Below, one piece after another: positions 9,252 to 18,986 of a stretch of DNA of 63,025 nucleotides. Source of the stretch: an uncultured Gammaproteobacteria bacterium (GTDB taxonomy: Bacteria > Pseudomonadota > Gammaproteobacteria > Enterobacterales > Psychrobiaceae); NCBI GenBank assembly GCA_937139475.1, contig CAKZQF010000072.1, positions 1-63,025 of the forward strand, written 5' to 3'. Below the pieces are notes generated by a model. That model saw only the letters and a program-made list of their open reading frames with translations. It was not told where the DNA came from and ran no database searches. Numbering within the stretch: position 1 is the stretch's first letter; each line of letters begins with the position of its first letter. The position numbers were made by a program, and so were the translations under genes.

Positions 9252-9881
9252 GTGCAAAAAATAGACACCAAAACCAAGATATTAAACGCTGCTGAGCAAC
9301 TATTTGCAGAGCGTGGCTTTGCTGATACGTCACTGCGTTTGATTACCAGCCAGGCGGAAGTAAACCTAGCGTCTGTTAATTACCATTTTGGCTCTAAAAA
9401 GGAATTGATCCAGGCAGTGTTAGCGCGTTACCTTGAGGTCTTCATCCCAGGTCTTGAAACCGCACTAAGCGAGTTAAATGAGACCGACGAACGCATTGAT
9501 CAACGTAACGTGTTTGAATGTTTGGTTGGTCCATTGCTAGCCCTTAACGCATTTAAGCATCGTGGCACCACGGCATTCTTGCAGCTACTCGGGCGTGGCT
9601 ATGTAGAAAACCAAGGCCATCTGCGTTGGTTTATCACGACGCACTATGGTGAGGTGATGGACTCATTCAATCAGGCGGTACAAAACGCAAACCCACACCT
9701 AAGTAAAGAAGAAATTTTTTGGCGATTACATTTCACCTTAGGTACTGTTGTCTTTACCATGGCTTCAAGTAAGGCGTTAATTGACATTGCAAAAGCAGAC
9801 TTTAAAAATGAAGTAGACATTGAAGGCCTGATCAGGAAGGTCATTCCATTTATCTCTGCTGGTGTCAGTACTGCAAAGTAG
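9252..9881 (+). CDS. psrA: TetR-family regulator, PsrA-like
   Basis: DNA-binding repressor of 209 residues. The N-terminal helix-turn-helix region (AAEQLFAERGFADTSLRLIT through VNYHFGSKKELI) is very close to what I recall of Pseudomonas PsrA, which responds to long-chain fatty acids and controls beta-oxidation genes. The C-terminal part (GRGYVENQGHLRWF, FWRLHFTLG) also resembles PsrA. The GTG at 9252 is chosen because GAAAGGA precedes it and a promoter occupies 9192-9219. An in-frame ATG at 9228 also exists but lies at the predicted transcription start. No fatty acid genes lie next to it here, so its targets are elsewhere. Confidence 0.82.
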   Translation: MQKIDTKTKILNAAEQLFAERGFADTSLRLITSQAEVNLASVNYHFGSKKELIQAVLARYLEVFIPGLETALSELNETDERIDQRNVFECLVGPLLALNAFKHRGTTAFLQLLGRGYVENQGHLRWFITTHYGEVMDSFNQAVQNANPHLSKEEIFWRLHFTLGTVVFTMASSKALIDIAKADFKNEVDIEGLIRKVIPFISAGVSTAK

Positions 9882-10027
9882 TTTTCCCCCTATGACGTCG
9901 GTTTGGCAAGTAAATTAAGCCAGATCGACGACTATTCACGAATTAATCCCGCAATCACTTAATTGTTCAACTAATTTAAGCTATCATCGTCACGTAAATT
10001 ATAACTATAATGATAAGGATGATTGGT

Positions 10028-11686
10028 TTGGAATCAATTAACAACTTTCTCTTAATGCTAGACGGCTTTCTTGGCTCTGCAGCTTACTTTCCGTTTTTGC
10101 TCCTCGGCACTGGTTTATTTTTCACCATTTATCTCGGATTTCCGCAAGTTCGTTACTTTAAGCATGCATGGCATGTAGTCACCGGAAAATACGCAAAAGA
10201 CGGTGACCAAGGTGATACAACGCATTTCCAAGCGCTAGCAACGGCGTTATCTGGTACCGTTGGTACGGGTAATATCGGTGGCGTAGCTTTTGCGTTATTT
10301 CTTGGTGGGCCGGCAGCGTTATTCTGGATGTGGGCAACCGCCTTTTTTGGCATGACGACGAAATTTGTCGAAGTGACACTGTCGCACAAATACCGTGACA
10401 AGGTAGAAGATGGCACCATGGCTGGTGGCCCGATGTACTATATGGACAAAGGCCTTAATATGAAGTGGCTGGCGGTTATTTTTGCCGTTGCTACGATTAT
10501 TAGCTCTTTTGGTACAGGTAACATGCCGCAAGTTAATAATATTGCAGTGGGCATGCAAGATTCCTTTGGCATTGAGCCAATGCTAACCGGTGGTATTCTT
10601 TCTATAATTCTCGCGCTGGTTATTTTGGGTGGTATTACCCGCATTGCTAAGGTGACTTCGACCATTGTTCCTGCGATGTCTATCATCTACATCATTGGTG
10701 CATTGGCTGTTATTTTTTATAACATTGAAAATTTGGTGCCTTCATTCATTTCTGTTTTTGAATACGCGTTTACCGGTTCAGCGGCTGCCGGCGGCTTTCT
10801 CGGTGCAAGCTTCGCCTATGCATTCAATCGTGGTGTAAACCGCGGTCTATTTTCAAATGAAGCGGGCCAGGGTAGTGCGCCTATTGCACATGCATCAGCA
10901 AAAACAGACCAACCAGTTGCTGAAGGCATGGTGTCTATTCTAGAACCATTCATTGATACGATTATTATATGTACCCTAACCGGTATGGTGATTCTGTCTT
11001 CTGGCGTATGGAATCAGAAGTTTGATAATGAATTCCAGCGTGCAGATATGACGTACCTAAAGGGTGAATTTAGCGATCAGGTCGCCGGTGACCGTCAGGA
11101 ACTATTTAACTTCCTAAACGCTGAAGAGACCAAAGTTGGTGCATACACTGGCTCACTAGTTGTTACCGAAGGTACCGTGCAAAATGGTGGTTTTACCTTG
11201 TTAAACGCGCGTTCTGTTGCAGAAGAAGTTGTTTATTCGGTAGATGAACAACCATTTAATGGCGAGTTATCTGTAGTCGATGGAAAATTAACCAATGACA
11301 CCGTTACGGTTTCTGGTAAATCGCTAGTTCACTCCGCCAGATTAACAACCATAGCGTTTAAGCAAGGGTACTTCGGAGAATATGGCCAATACATTGTATC
11401 AATTGGTTTATTGCTATTTGCCTTCTCAACAGCGATTGCCTGGTCTTATTATGGTGACCGTGCGGTAACTTACCTATTTGGCAATAAGTGGGTTAAGACG
11501 TATCGCGTGTTCTACGTTGCCGGCTTTTTCTGGGCATCTTTCGCCGACACCACGTTGGTATGGACCATGGCAGCAGTCGCTATTGTCTTGATGACTATCC
11601 CGAACTTAATTGGTATATTAATGCTAGCTAAGGAAATGAAAGCAACCGTCAAAGAGTATTGGCGTGACTTTAATCCACACGACTAA
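10028..11686 (+). CDS. alanine/glycine:cation symporter (AGCS family)
   Basis: Inner membrane sodium-coupled amino acid symporter. Family motifs are visible: [51 protein letters not shown] and [15 protein letters not shown]. The protein is longer than typical AGCS members. A mostly hydrophilic segment of about 120 residues (roughly NQKFDNEF to [10 protein letters not shown]) is inserted between late transmembrane helices. The start is uncertain: in-frame ATGs lie at 10010 and 10019, but AAGGA at 10015-10019 best serves the TTG at 10028, giving MESINNF. A strong terminator follows at 11701. Substrate is probably alanine or glycine, inferred from the family. Confidence 0.9.
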   Translation: MESINNFLLMLDGFLGSAAYFPFLLLGTGLFFTIYLGFPQVRYFKHAWHVVTGKYAKDGDQGDTTHFQALATALSGTVGTGNIGGVAFALFLGGPAALFWMWATAFFGMTTKFVEVTLSHKYRDKVEDGTMAGGPMYYMDKGLNMKWLAVIFAVATIISSFGTGNMPQVNNIAVGMQDSFGIEPMLTGGILSIILALVILGGITRIAKVTSTIVPAMSIIYIIGALAVIFYNIENLVPSFISVFEYAFTGSAAAGGFLGASFAYAFNRGVNRGLFSNEAGQGSAPIAHASAKTDQPVAEGMVSILEPFIDTIIICTLTGMVILSSGVWNQKFDNEFQRADMTYLKGEFSDQVAGDRQELFNFLNAEETKVGAYTGSLVVTEGTVQNGGFTLLNARSVAEEVVYSVDEQPFNGELSVVDGKLTNDTVTVSGKSLVHSARLTTIAFKQGYFGEYGQYIVSIGLLLFAFSTAIAWSYYGDRAVTYLFGNKWVKTYRVFYVAGFFWASFADTTLVWTMAAVAIVLMTIPNLIGILMLAKEMKATVKEYWRDFNPHD

Positions 11687-11700
11687 GCCGTTGTAATGAT

Positions 11701-11726
11701 AAAGCCCGCCAGGTGCGGGCTTTTTA
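11701..11726 (+). terminator. rho-independent terminator after the AGCS symporter
   Basis: AAAGCCCGC at 11701-11709 pairs with GCGGGCTTT at 11715-11723 around five bases, followed by T residues. Confidence 0.9.
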
Positions 11727-11808
11727 ATGTCTTAAATTAGCACAGTGTGCCCCTCCGCCTCTAATAGTGATGAGACGAAGGTTAATTAACAAATTATGGA
11801 GTTGTCTT

Positions 11809-12135
11809 ATGGCAATCGTATCTTGCCCTCAATGTAACAAACAAATATCAGATAAAGCGGCAACGTGTAGCCATTGCGATGTCGAGCTAAATAAGCAAAC
11901 TGCAGAATCAATCGCATCAGCTGGCCGAGTAAAGAGAATTGAGCAAGCCCAGTCAATTCAGACGCAAACTTTTATTGCCTTAATCCTTTTCGTAGGTGGT
12001 TTCAGCTTGTGGTATTGGCAAGATACCCTGGACGATCAGTGGTACAACACCTTAGGTCAAGGGATGATCGCGGTTGGCTTTATTTGGTATTTAGTTAATC
12101 GCATCCGCTTAATGGTGCTAAAGCGTCAAAAATAA
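11809..12135 (+). CDS. zinc-ribbon membrane protein
   Basis: A 108-residue protein with an N-terminal zinc ribbon, CPQCNKQISDKAATCSHC (two CxxC pairs), followed by a charged linker and two hydrophobic stretches (about residues 56-74 and 85-102) likely to span the inner membrane. The start is ATG 11809, preceded by GGAG at 11798-11801. An upstream ATG at 11767 gives only an unlikely basic extension. No function is known to me, and the combination of zinc ribbon and membrane helices does not decide one. Confidence 0.7.
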   Translation: MAIVSCPQCNKQISDKAATCSHCDVELNKQTAESIASAGRVKRIEQAQSIQTQTFIALILFVGGFSLWYWQDTLDDQWYNTLGQGMIAVGFIWYLVNRIRLMVLKRQK

Positions 12136-12221
12136 AACCATAAGATGGTGTCGATCAAGTGCATAATTCTTCTAGTGCGCTATAATCCGGCCTTAATTGA
12201 ATACTTGCTACCGAGGTTATT

Positions 12222-12491
12222 GTGCAAATAGAACACCTAATCAAATCTATGTCGCCGGCTGTTTATGAGATTTTAAAACAGGGGGTTGAGTTAGGAAAGT
12301 GGCCTAATGGGGACGCATTAACAGACGAACAGCGTGATAAAGCCAGCCAGGCGATGATGTTGTATCAAGCAACTCATTTAAGTCAGACTGATCATATGAC
12401 CATCGGCAAGGGTGGTGTGTTAAACAATCTATCTAAATCACAACTTAAGCGCCAATACGATAGCGAAGAAATCGCTAGAGCGAAGGTCTAG
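12222..12491 (+). CDS. yeaC: YeaC family protein (DUF1315)
   Basis: An 89-residue cytoplasmic protein that matches the YeaC/DUF1315 family: MSPAVYEILKQGVELGKWPNG followed by LTDEQRDKASQAMMLYQAT and DHMTIGKGG. It starts with GTG at 12222 after a GAGG at 12213-12216. In enterobacteria yeaC lies near ansA and sppA, and the same neighbours are here. The biochemical role is unknown. Confidence 0.85.
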   Translation: MQIEHLIKSMSPAVYEILKQGVELGKWPNGDALTDEQRDKASQAMMLYQATHLSQTDHMTIGKGGVLNNLSKSQLKRQYDSEEIARAKV

Positions 12492-12527
12492 GATAGTTAA
12501 TCCATAGTTGCTGTTAGTATCGATACC

Positions 12528-12556
12528 AATATAAAGGCCATATCGGCCTTTATATT
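12528..12556. terminator. bidirectional terminator between yeaC and ansA
   Basis: A perfect 12-bp inverted repeat: AATATAAAGGCC (12528-12539), 5-base loop, GGCCTTTATATT (12545-12556). The A/T-rich outer arms give T-rich tails on both strands. It sits between convergent stops at 12491 and 12569. Confidence 0.8.
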
Positions 12557-12568
12557 GTACAGCCTTGG

Positions 12569-13579
12569 TTATAACGTCAGCTCCCCCGCAACGCTTTGTT
12601 GCATGATTTGCTTAATGCTATCCAATGGTTCATTCTTTGATAAAAGCCAATGGAGCTTGGTCAATGCTGCTTCAACCGTCATGTCTGCGCCGCCAATTAC
12701 GCCACATTTGTGCAAAGCGTTGCCAGTCGCATAGCCAGACATATTGACTTTACCACGCTGGCATTGACTTAGATTGATAATGACTATGCCGTTATCATTT
12801 GCCTTGGCAAGGACATCGAGTAGCGCAGGATCCTGAGGCGCATTACCCACCCCATAACTTAGCATTATCAAGGCTTTTACTGGCTGTTTTATGATGTTCA
12901 TTACGACTGAGGCATCAATGCCAGGATATAACATGATCACGCCAATAGGCTGCTCACTGATATCTGCGACTGAAAAGCTTGTGGCTGGCGCGCGATTCAA
13001 TACTCCTTCCATTAAATCGATATTAATTCCAACGGTAAGTAATTCTGGCAAATTGGGTGATTCGAATGCATTAAAGCCATCTGCGTAAGCTTTAGTGGCC
13101 CGATTGCCTCGCAGCAACTTGTTATTGAAAAATAAGGTGACTTCGTTAACTGGGTAATAGGCCGCTAAAAACAGTGCGTTTTGAAGATTAGCCTGGCCGT
13201 CGGAACGCAGCTGTGCAAAAGGAATTTGAGAACCGGTGACAATGACCGGTTTGTTCAGCCCCTGCAGCATAAATGACAACGCTGACGAGGTATAAGCCAT
13301 GGTGTCCGTGCCATGGAGTATGACAAAACCGTCAAAGTCGTCGTAGCGCTCTTTAATGTCTTGTGCGATTCTCTGCCAGTCACTTGGCTTCATATCCGAG
13401 GAGTCAATCAACGGTGCGTATTCGTTAATGGTAAATTCTGGCATTTCTGGACGTGAGAATTCAGGGCTCGAATTAACACAATCACTTAAGAACCCTGTTT
13501 GTGGGCGATAGCCTTCAGGGGAGGGTGTCATGCCTATCGTACCGCCCGTGTAGGCGATATATATCTTTTTCTTTTTCAT
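12569..13579 (-). CDS. ansA: cytoplasmic L-asparaginase I
   Basis: Type I asparaginase of 336 residues (E. coli AnsA 338) hydrolysing asparagine to aspartate and ammonia. The first catalytic threonine is in YTGGTIGM and the second in VILHGTDTMAYTSSALSF. There is no signal peptide, which fits the cytoplasmic type. It lies 135 bases downstream of the sppA start side with both genes on the minus strand, the sppA-ansA arrangement of E. coli. The start at 13579 follows a spaced AAACAGTCACCAT, and no strong ribosome binding site is visible. Confidence 0.93.
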   Translation of the reverse strand: MKKKKIYIAYTGGTIGMTPSPEGYRPQTGFLSDCVNSSPEFSRPEMPEFTINEYAPLIDSSDMKPSDWQRIAQDIKERYDDFDGFVILHGTDTMAYTSSALSFMLQGLNKPVIVTGSQIPFAQLRSDGQANLQNALFLAAYYPVNEVTLFFNNKLLRGNRATKAYADGFNAFESPNLPELLTVGINIDLMEGVLNRAPATSFSVADISEQPIGVIMLYPGIDASVVMNIIKQPVKALIMLSYGVGNAPQDPALLDVLAKANDNGIVIINLSQCQRGKVNMSGYATGNALHKCGVIGGADMTVEAALTKLHWLLSKNEPLDSIKQIMQQSVAGELTL

Positions 13580-13714
13580 ATGGTGACTGTTTGCTCGTTT
13601 GATCGCGTGATGGCACGCTGTTTATCGCCACAGTATAACTTAGATAGTGTTACTTTAAGAAGCTTGCCGGGAATTTGTTAAAAACTCTCGGCAAGTATTT
13701 GTTACATCGCCAGC

Positions 13715-15556
13715 CTACGGTTGGCAGGCGATGCAGAATAGGTAGGTATTTTGTGGGTCATCAAATTTACTAAATATCGAAAGTGACTGCTCGACCTCGC
13801 CAAAAAGCTTGGATAAAGCGGAAGCCGGCCTTGGTTCGATACCGAGAGTGTTGATACTCCCTTTAAGGATATCGCGGTAAAGCTGTTGCATGGGAGTGAG
13901 TTCTTTAGCAATTACTCTGGTAGAGTAGTCATCTAATTTTGCCAAGTCAGCTGCCGCAGCTATCGCTAAGTCCAAGCCACCTAATTCATCGACCAGACCA
14001 AATTCTTGTGCCTTAATACCAGACCACACCCGACCTTGTGCAATAGCATCAACATCTTCCAGTGATAACCCACGCGCAGCGCTAACTAATTGGATAAACT
14101 GTGCGTATCCATGTTCGACATGGGCCTGCATCAATTCTTTAAATCCTACGGGCAGGTCGCGGGTAATGCTTACACCGGAGAGCTCTTTTGTTCCAACGCC
14201 ATCAGTATAAACACCAATTGACTCAAGTGAACGCTCAAAGGTTGTGATCATGCCAAATATCCCGATCGAGCCAGTGATGGTTGTTGGTTGCGCGATGATC
14301 TTATCGGCGTTCGCGGCTATCCAATAGCCGCCAGACGCGGCGACACTTCCCATTGATGCGATAACAGGTTTACCGGCTTGTTGTAAGGCAATCACTTCAG
14401 TACGGATTTGCTCTGATGCATAAGCGCTACCGCCACCCGAATCGATACGCAAAACAACCGCTTTAATATCATCATCGAGTCGGGCTTTACGCAATAGTAA
14501 TGAGGTACTTGCGCCACCAATGGTGCCTACAGGCTGATGTCCATTTAGGATTTGCCCCTTTGCCACGACGATTGCAATATTGGCGTTATCATTACGTGGC
14601 GCCATAACGTCTTGTTGCGCAAGGTAATCTATCATCGCCACTTTATTATAACTGAGCTTATTCTTTGACTGGCCCACAACGTCAACGAGTTCCTTTAAGA
14701 TCGCTAAGTTTGAATCCACTGTATCCACTAAGCCGAGCGCCAAAGCTGCTTGAGCAAAGCTACCGTTTGCGTGTTTTACCGCAACTAGATAATCCTTAAT
14801 GCTAATATCAAACTGCTCAGGGGTTAGATTACGTTGTGCTGACACATCTTTTACATAGGCATTCCAAAGGTCATTAAGCCACGACTTGTTTGCCGTTTTT
14901 GCTGCCATTGACATGTCATTGCGTAAAAAAGGTTCTAACGCTGACTTAAACGTACCAACACGAAAAACGTGGGCATTGACCTTCAGCTTTTCTAGTAGTT
15001 CTTTATGGTAGATGCGATAGCGTGAAAAACCATCGATAGAAACCATACCTTTATTGTTCATCAAAATTTTATCGGCAAAACTTGCTAAATAGTATTGGGC
15101 TTGGTTGAAGCCTCCACCAATGGCATAAACCGGCTTGTCACTCGCTTTAAATTCGCTGATGGCTTTGCCGATTGCTTGAAGTTTAGTTAAGGAACCCCAA
15201 GCCATTTGCGATGAATCAATAACCAACATTTTTATTGAATCATCTGTTTGTGCAGTTTCTATCGCTCGGATAACATCACTAACGAGGGTTTCTGCATCTT
15301 TAGCTTGCTCATAGCTGTCTTTGAATATTTGATCTAGGGGATCACTCGGTCGCTTTTGCTCTACGAGACTGCCTTGGATATTGATGACCAGCGCAGCATT
15401 TTGCGGAGACTGGATCTCTTTATCTTGGTTAAGCGCTACGATGACGATAATAAAAAAACCAAACACGAGCAAATTGAGGATCAGTTTTCGCGTATTGTTG
15501 ATAACTGACCATAAAAAGCTAATTGCTCTAATTAAAATATTTCGTTTGGGTTGCAT
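13715..15556 (-). CDS. sppA: signal peptide peptidase SppA (protease IV), 67 kDa type
   Basis: Membrane-anchored serine protease of 613 residues that degrades cleaved signal peptides. The long double-domain form matches E. coli SppA (618). A single N-terminal transmembrane helix spans about residues 25-43. The catalytic dyad is visible as Lys204 in VGTFKSALEPF (first domain) and Ser408 in GSVAASGGYW (second domain), close to E. coli Lys209/Ser409. The C-terminus ends LFCIACQP with a CxxC-like pair, as in related proteins. The stop codon lies within a short inverted repeat (about 13712-13737). Confidence 0.94.
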   Translation of the reverse strand: MQPKRNILIRAISFLWSVINNTRKLILNLLVFGFFIIVIVALNQDKEIQSPQNAALVINIQGSLVEQKRPSDPLDQIFKDSYEQAKDAETLVSDVIRAIETAQTDDSIKMLVIDSSQMAWGSLTKLQAIGKAISEFKASDKPVYAIGGGFNQAQYYLASFADKILMNNKGMVSIDGFSRYRIYHKELLEKLKVNAHVFRVGTFKSALEPFLRNDMSMAAKTANKSWLNDLWNAYVKDVSAQRNLTPEQFDISIKDYLVAVKHANGSFAQAALALGLVDTVDSNLAILKELVDVVGQSKNKLSYNKVAMIDYLAQQDVMAPRNDNANIAIVVAKGQILNGHQPVGTIGGASTSLLLRKARLDDDIKAVVLRIDSGGGSAYASEQIRTEVIALQQAGKPVIASMGSVAASGGYWIAANADKIIAQPTTITGSIGIFGMITTFERSLESIGVYTDGVGTKELSGVSITRDLPVGFKELMQAHVEHGYAQFIQLVSAARGLSLEDVDAIAQGRVWSGIKAQEFGLVDELGGLDLAIAAAADLAKLDDYSTRVIAKELTPMQQLYRDILKGSINTLGIEPRPASALSKLFGEVEQSLSIFSKFDDPQNTYLFCIACQP

Positions 15557-15734
15557 ACAGAATTCTCAATGGTGTTCATGGATTATATCTTAGCTTAGTT
15601 GATGTACTAGCGTTACGCCTAAATTGTAACAGTATTTATGACAAAGGTTGAAAAAATTCGATAATTTAGGGATTTAATGCCAATGTGAAAGGCTTTATAA
15701 TAATGGCAGTTTTGATTCCAACCAATAGAAAATT

Positions 15735-16425
15735 ATGACTCAACACCAGAAAATTGTACCGCTAAGCGTTTTAAAAGAAGGCATCACTCTTACTAAAACA
15801 AATTTTCTCGTCTATTTACCGCTGTTAGCACTTGCGATGTTATGTATTTATGGCGCGAACGAAGCATTAATGAGTTATTTTCTACAGCAGAACCCAGAAG
15901 CAACAACACTTGATCTTATCACCAAATCAAGCGCTATTATCGGGTTGTTATTATCGCCACTAGAAGTCGGCATCATGTTGATGGGCCTAAGCGCCGCGCG
16001 AGGTGAGAAAATTAAAGTTAGCGACATTCGCTATATACTCCCTTACAGTGCAAAAATTATCATCTTGGCTATGCTCACTATGCTGTTGGTTCAAGTTGGC
16101 TTTATGCTATTGATTTTGCCTGGGTTGTTCTTAATGGTGGTTCTTTCGATGGCTCCAATGTTAATGTGTGATAAAAAGCAAAGTATGTTTGTAGCGCTTA
16201 AAACATCAGCGCAAACGCTAAGCAAACAATGGTTTATGATATTTTTGGGTCTATATTTGGCTAATTGTAGCGATATTTTTGTCTTTTTATACGATGGGCG
16301 TTGCATTAATTCTTACTTTGCCATTTTATGTCAACGTTAAAGGGATAATGTATTACCGTCTTTTTGATAGCGAAACGGTTGATACCCCAACTGAATCAAC
16401 GAACAATGATGAGTTTGAGGCTTAA
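15735..16425 (+). pseudogene. multi-pass membrane protein gene with a +1 frameshift near its 3' end
   Basis: The frame from ATG 15735 encodes a membrane protein with hydrophobic segments at about residues 24-41, 70-88, 113-132 and 132-150. After LGLYLANCSD at about 16262 it turns into a non-membrane tail and stops at 16340. In the next frame (codons from 16261) the sequence continues as a good membrane helix, LIVAIFLSFYTMGVALILTL, then PFYVNVKGIMYYRLFD and an acidic tail ending at 16425. That is three bases before the next ATG. One extra base near 16256-16262 explains both. It could be a real disruption, a sequencing error or programmed. Family unknown, though the layout resembles BPSS1780/YciC-like membrane proteins. 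Confidence 0.7.
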
Positions 16426-16428
16426 TAG

Positions 16429-17232
16429 ATGCGATTTGGATTTGTAGCACGAGTCACCCTGGCCTTAGCGTTATTGGTGCTTGGCATATTTTTATTAAAA
16501 TGGTTTTATTTTGAAACTAAATCGCCTGTTGGTATGCCTGTGGTACAAAAACAGGAAATAAAGAAAACGCAAAAACTGCCTGACTTCTCGAAAATAATCG
16601 ACGTACGAGAGCGCAAGAAAGCGTTTTTTGATTTTATTCGTCCTGGCGTACTCCATGCTAACCGCCAGATTTCTTTAAAGCGCCAGTTTTTATTAGATAT
16701 CAAAACAAGTCTAGTCACTGACATTAGCTGGCAGGATCTTACTTCGCAACAGCGTGAGCGTATTGATGCTATCGCTCAGCACTATAAAGTGAAAAGTACG
16801 GTTGATTCAATGGCCGCACTTGAGGGGCTGCTAGCGAAAGTTGATATTATACCCAAGGAACTTGTTATGGTTCAGGCGGCAAATGAATCAGGGTGGGGAA
16901 CATCGCGATTTGCTAGGTTAGGCCTGAACTTTTTTGGTCAATGGTGTTTTTCCAAGGGCTGCGGTTTAGTGCCAAGCTCGCGTAACGATGATGCGAATCA
17001 TGAAGTGCGCGTTTTCGACAGCGTTGATGCCTCAATTGCCAGCTATTTAAATAATTTAAATACCCACCCAGCTTATGCCCATTTACGAGAAATTCGCTTA
17101 GAGCTGCGACAAAACAACTTACCAGTGAAAGCTGAATTCCTGGCCCCTGGCTTACTTAATTATTCTGAACGCCAGCAAGACTATGTAGTCGAGCTGTTAC
17201 AAATGCTTCGCCATAACAAGGCTTATTTATAA
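16429..17232 (+). CDS. bax: Bax-like glucosaminidase-domain protein
   Basis: A 267-residue peptidoglycan hydrolase candidate. An N-terminal signal anchor (residues 7-27) is followed by a linker and a glucosaminidase domain (PF01832 type) with MVQAANESGWGTSRFARLG, whose Glu153 is the expected catalytic acid, then NFFGQWCF and KGCG. Size and motifs match E. coli Bax (274) and the FlgJ C-terminal domain. It should act on cell wall glycan in the periplasm. It follows the frameshifted membrane gene by 3 bases and abuts the next gene (TAA then ATG), so the three form one operon. Confidence 0.85.
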   Translation: MRFGFVARVTLALALLVLGIFLLKWFYFETKSPVGMPVVQKQEIKKTQKLPDFSKIIDVRERKKAFFDFIRPGVLHANRQISLKRQFLLDIKTSLVTDISWQDLTSQQRERIDAIAQHYKVKSTVDSMAALEGLLAKVDIIPKELVMVQAANESGWGTSRFARLGLNFFGQWCFSKGCGLVPSSRNDDANHEVRVFDSVDASIASYLNNLNTHPAYAHLREIRLELRQNNLPVKAEFLAPGLLNYSERQQDYVVELLQMLRHNKAYL

Positions 17233-17901
17233 ATGACAAAATTATCTCTTAGTGCCTTAGCACTAATTTTCGTTAGCTCTAGTGTAATGGCTAGTACTGA
17301 AACTTCTTTTACCTATGGTGGTATTTACAAAAGCTTAAAGACCGCGCAAAAGACTGAGTTTTCGCAATTATCATTAAATTTCTTTTTAAAAGAGACAGGC
17401 ACAACGAATATTTGCCCAACCACACGAGTTTATTTGAGCGATGGTGAAAGTTCTTATGATTTGTCCGTCACTAAACTTGGTAAATTGCTACTGCCGTTAG
17501 ATAAAAAATTAAAGCAAGACCACGCTGCGATAACCTTGGTTACTGATAAACCAGTTACCTGTCATTTAGCGATGGAAATCGCTGTCGTTGATTATGAGTT
17601 GGAGCAAATTAATCCAAAAAAGACTGGCCAATGGCTACTACAGTTTCAAGCAATGTACGAGAAGCTAGCGGGTTGGCCCGGCAAATATTTTATGCCTGAA
17701 ATTATAGGCCTAAAATTTCACCTGGCACAGGCTGAGCGAGGAGGGGGTGTGTATCACAACGATGGCACGACAACTATTTTAGCTGAGCCATCCAAAGCAA
17801 CGTTTATTATCCCCGTGGATGTCTTGTCCAGTTTTGAAGATACTGGCTCGCTTGAGTTTGGCGCAGCGGTGCTAAAGGTCACGCCAATTTTAGAAAAATA
17901 G
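17233..17901 (+). CDS. exported protein, DUF2987-like
   Basis: A 222-residue protein with a clear signal peptide (MTKLSLSALALIFVSSSVMA). The region TSFTYGGIYKSLKTAQKTEFSQLSLNFFL and the following cysteine-containing segment resemble DUF2987 proteins of Vibrio and Shewanella. That assignment is from memory of the family and uncertain. Four cysteines remain in the mature chain region or nearby, allowing disulfides in the periplasm. Its ATG directly follows the stop of the glucosaminidase gene, so it is co-transcribed and may share a cell envelope role. No enzyme motif is seen. Confidence 0.7.
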   Translation: MTKLSLSALALIFVSSSVMASTETSFTYGGIYKSLKTAQKTEFSQLSLNFFLKETGTTNICPTTRVYLSDGESSYDLSVTKLGKLLLPLDKKLKQDHAAITLVTDKPVTCHLAMEIAVVDYELEQINPKKTGQWLLQFQAMYEKLAGWPGKYFMPEIIGLKFHLAQAERGGGVYHNDGTTTILAEPSKATFIIPVDVLSSFEDTGSLEFGAAVLKVTPILEK

Positions 17902-17914
17902 TGCCAGTACATTC

Positions 17915-17958
17915 AAGTTAGTGGTCAACTACAGGAAGGACGAAATGACCACTAACTT
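17915..17958. repeat. 13-bp perfect inverted repeat between convergent genes
   Basis: AAGTTAGTGGTCA (17915-17927) is repeated inverted as TGACCACTAACTT (17946-17958) with an 18-base spacer. It lies between the stops at 17901 and 17987. Neither side has a T run, so it is not a standard intrinsic terminator, although it could fold as an RNA hairpin. Confidence 0.7.
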
Positions 17959-17986
17959 AAAGCGCTATGTAAGCGATAAACCTGTG

Positions 17987-18901
17987 TTAGGTTAACTCAA
18001 TGATTTGTACGGGGGCTTCACTTTTTGCAGCACTTGTATCAACCTCTTGATCAAATGCGGTATCACCGCCAGCAATTAGCTCACCTACACTGATCCCCTT
18101 AAAGTCAAATAGTTCACCGTCTACAAGGTGTGACGGAACCACGTTTTGCATCGCAGTGAACATGGATTCAATACGACCCGGGAACCGTTCAGACCAGTCA
18201 TTTAACATCGCCTTCACCGCTTGGCGTTGTAGATTTTCCTGCGAGCCACAAAGGTTACAAGGAATGATTGGAAACTCTTTAAGCTTTGCAAATTCCGCAA
18301 TTTCGCTTTCAACACAGTAAGCCAGTGGACGGATAATAATATGTTCTCCGTTGTCACTGCCAAGCTTTGGTGGCATTGATTTCAATTTCCCACTATAGAA
18401 CATGTTAAGCATCATCGTTTCTAGCATATCGTCGCGATGATGACCTAATGCGATTTTAGTTGCGCCAAGTTCTTTTGCAGTACGGTATAGAATTCCGCGG
18501 CGCATGCGTGAACAAAGCGAACAGGTAGTCTTGCCCGGCTCAATTTTGTCCATAACAATTGAGTAGGTGTCTTCTTCTACGATCTTGTAGTCAACACCAA
18601 TACTTTCCAAATAGGTCGGCAGTATGTGTTCCGGAAAGCCCGGTTGCTTCTGATCTAGGTTGACCGCTACGATATCAAAGTGAATTGGTGCTCTTTTTTT
18701 CAAGCTACAGAGAATATCGAGCATTACATAACTGTCTTTACCACCAGAAAGACATACCATGATCTTATCGCCATCTTCGATCATGCTAAAGTCACTAATC
18801 GCTTTGCCGACATTACGTGATAAACGCTTATCAAGTTTCTTAATATCAGCTTTAAGGGAAGGATTAGCGTTGTTTTGGGCGGTCGGCATAACTTGAATCA
18901 C
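17987..18901 (-). CDS. ttcA: tRNA 2-thiocytidine biosynthesis protein TtcA
   Basis: ATP-dependent Fe-S enzyme that thiolates cytidine 32 in certain tRNAs. It has 304 residues (E. coli 311). The PP-loop SGGKDS is at 52-57, and the two conserved CxxC pairs are at Cys127/Cys130 (CSLC) and Cys215/Cys218 (CNLC), which bind the iron-sulfur cluster. The start is at 18901 or at the in-frame ATG four codons later. It follows uspE on the minus strand but is separated by a hairpin, so it may be transcribed independently. The fnr-uspE-ttcA order is conserved in gammaproteobacteria. Confidence 0.95.
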   Translation of the reverse strand: MIQVMPTAQNNANPSLKADIKKLDKRLSRNVGKAISDFSMIEDGDKIMVCLSGGKDSYVMLDILCSLKKRAPIHFDIVAVNLDQKQPGFPEHILPTYLESIGVDYKIVEEDTYSIVMDKIEPGKTTCSLCSRMRRGILYRTAKELGATKIALGHHRDDMLETMMLNMFYSGKLKSMPPKLGSDNGEHIIIRPLAYCVESEIAEFAKLKEFPIIPCNLCGSQENLQRQAVKAMLNDWSERFPGRIESMFTAMQNVVPSHLVDGELFDFKGISVGELIAGGDTAFDQEVDTSAAKSEAPVQIIELT

Positions 18902-18907
18902 TGTCTA

Positions 18908-18946
18908 TAAAAATAAAGCCGCCATTATAACCTTAAGTTTGGCGGC
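18908..18946 (-). terminator. rho-independent terminator after uspE
   Basis: Read on the minus strand, GCCGCCA (18946-18940) pairs with TGGCGGC (18924-18918), followed by a T-rich tail TTTATTTTTAT to 18908. Confidence 0.65.
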
Positions 18947-18986
18947 CTTACATATCAAATATCATTTTTTAAACTGTGATTACTAA

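Noticed and set aside
13630..13705. Inverted repeat CTTGCCGGGA / TCTCGGCAAG between ansA and sppA as a terminator
   Set aside because: The arms mismatch, the loop is long and no T run follows; a terminator role is not supported.
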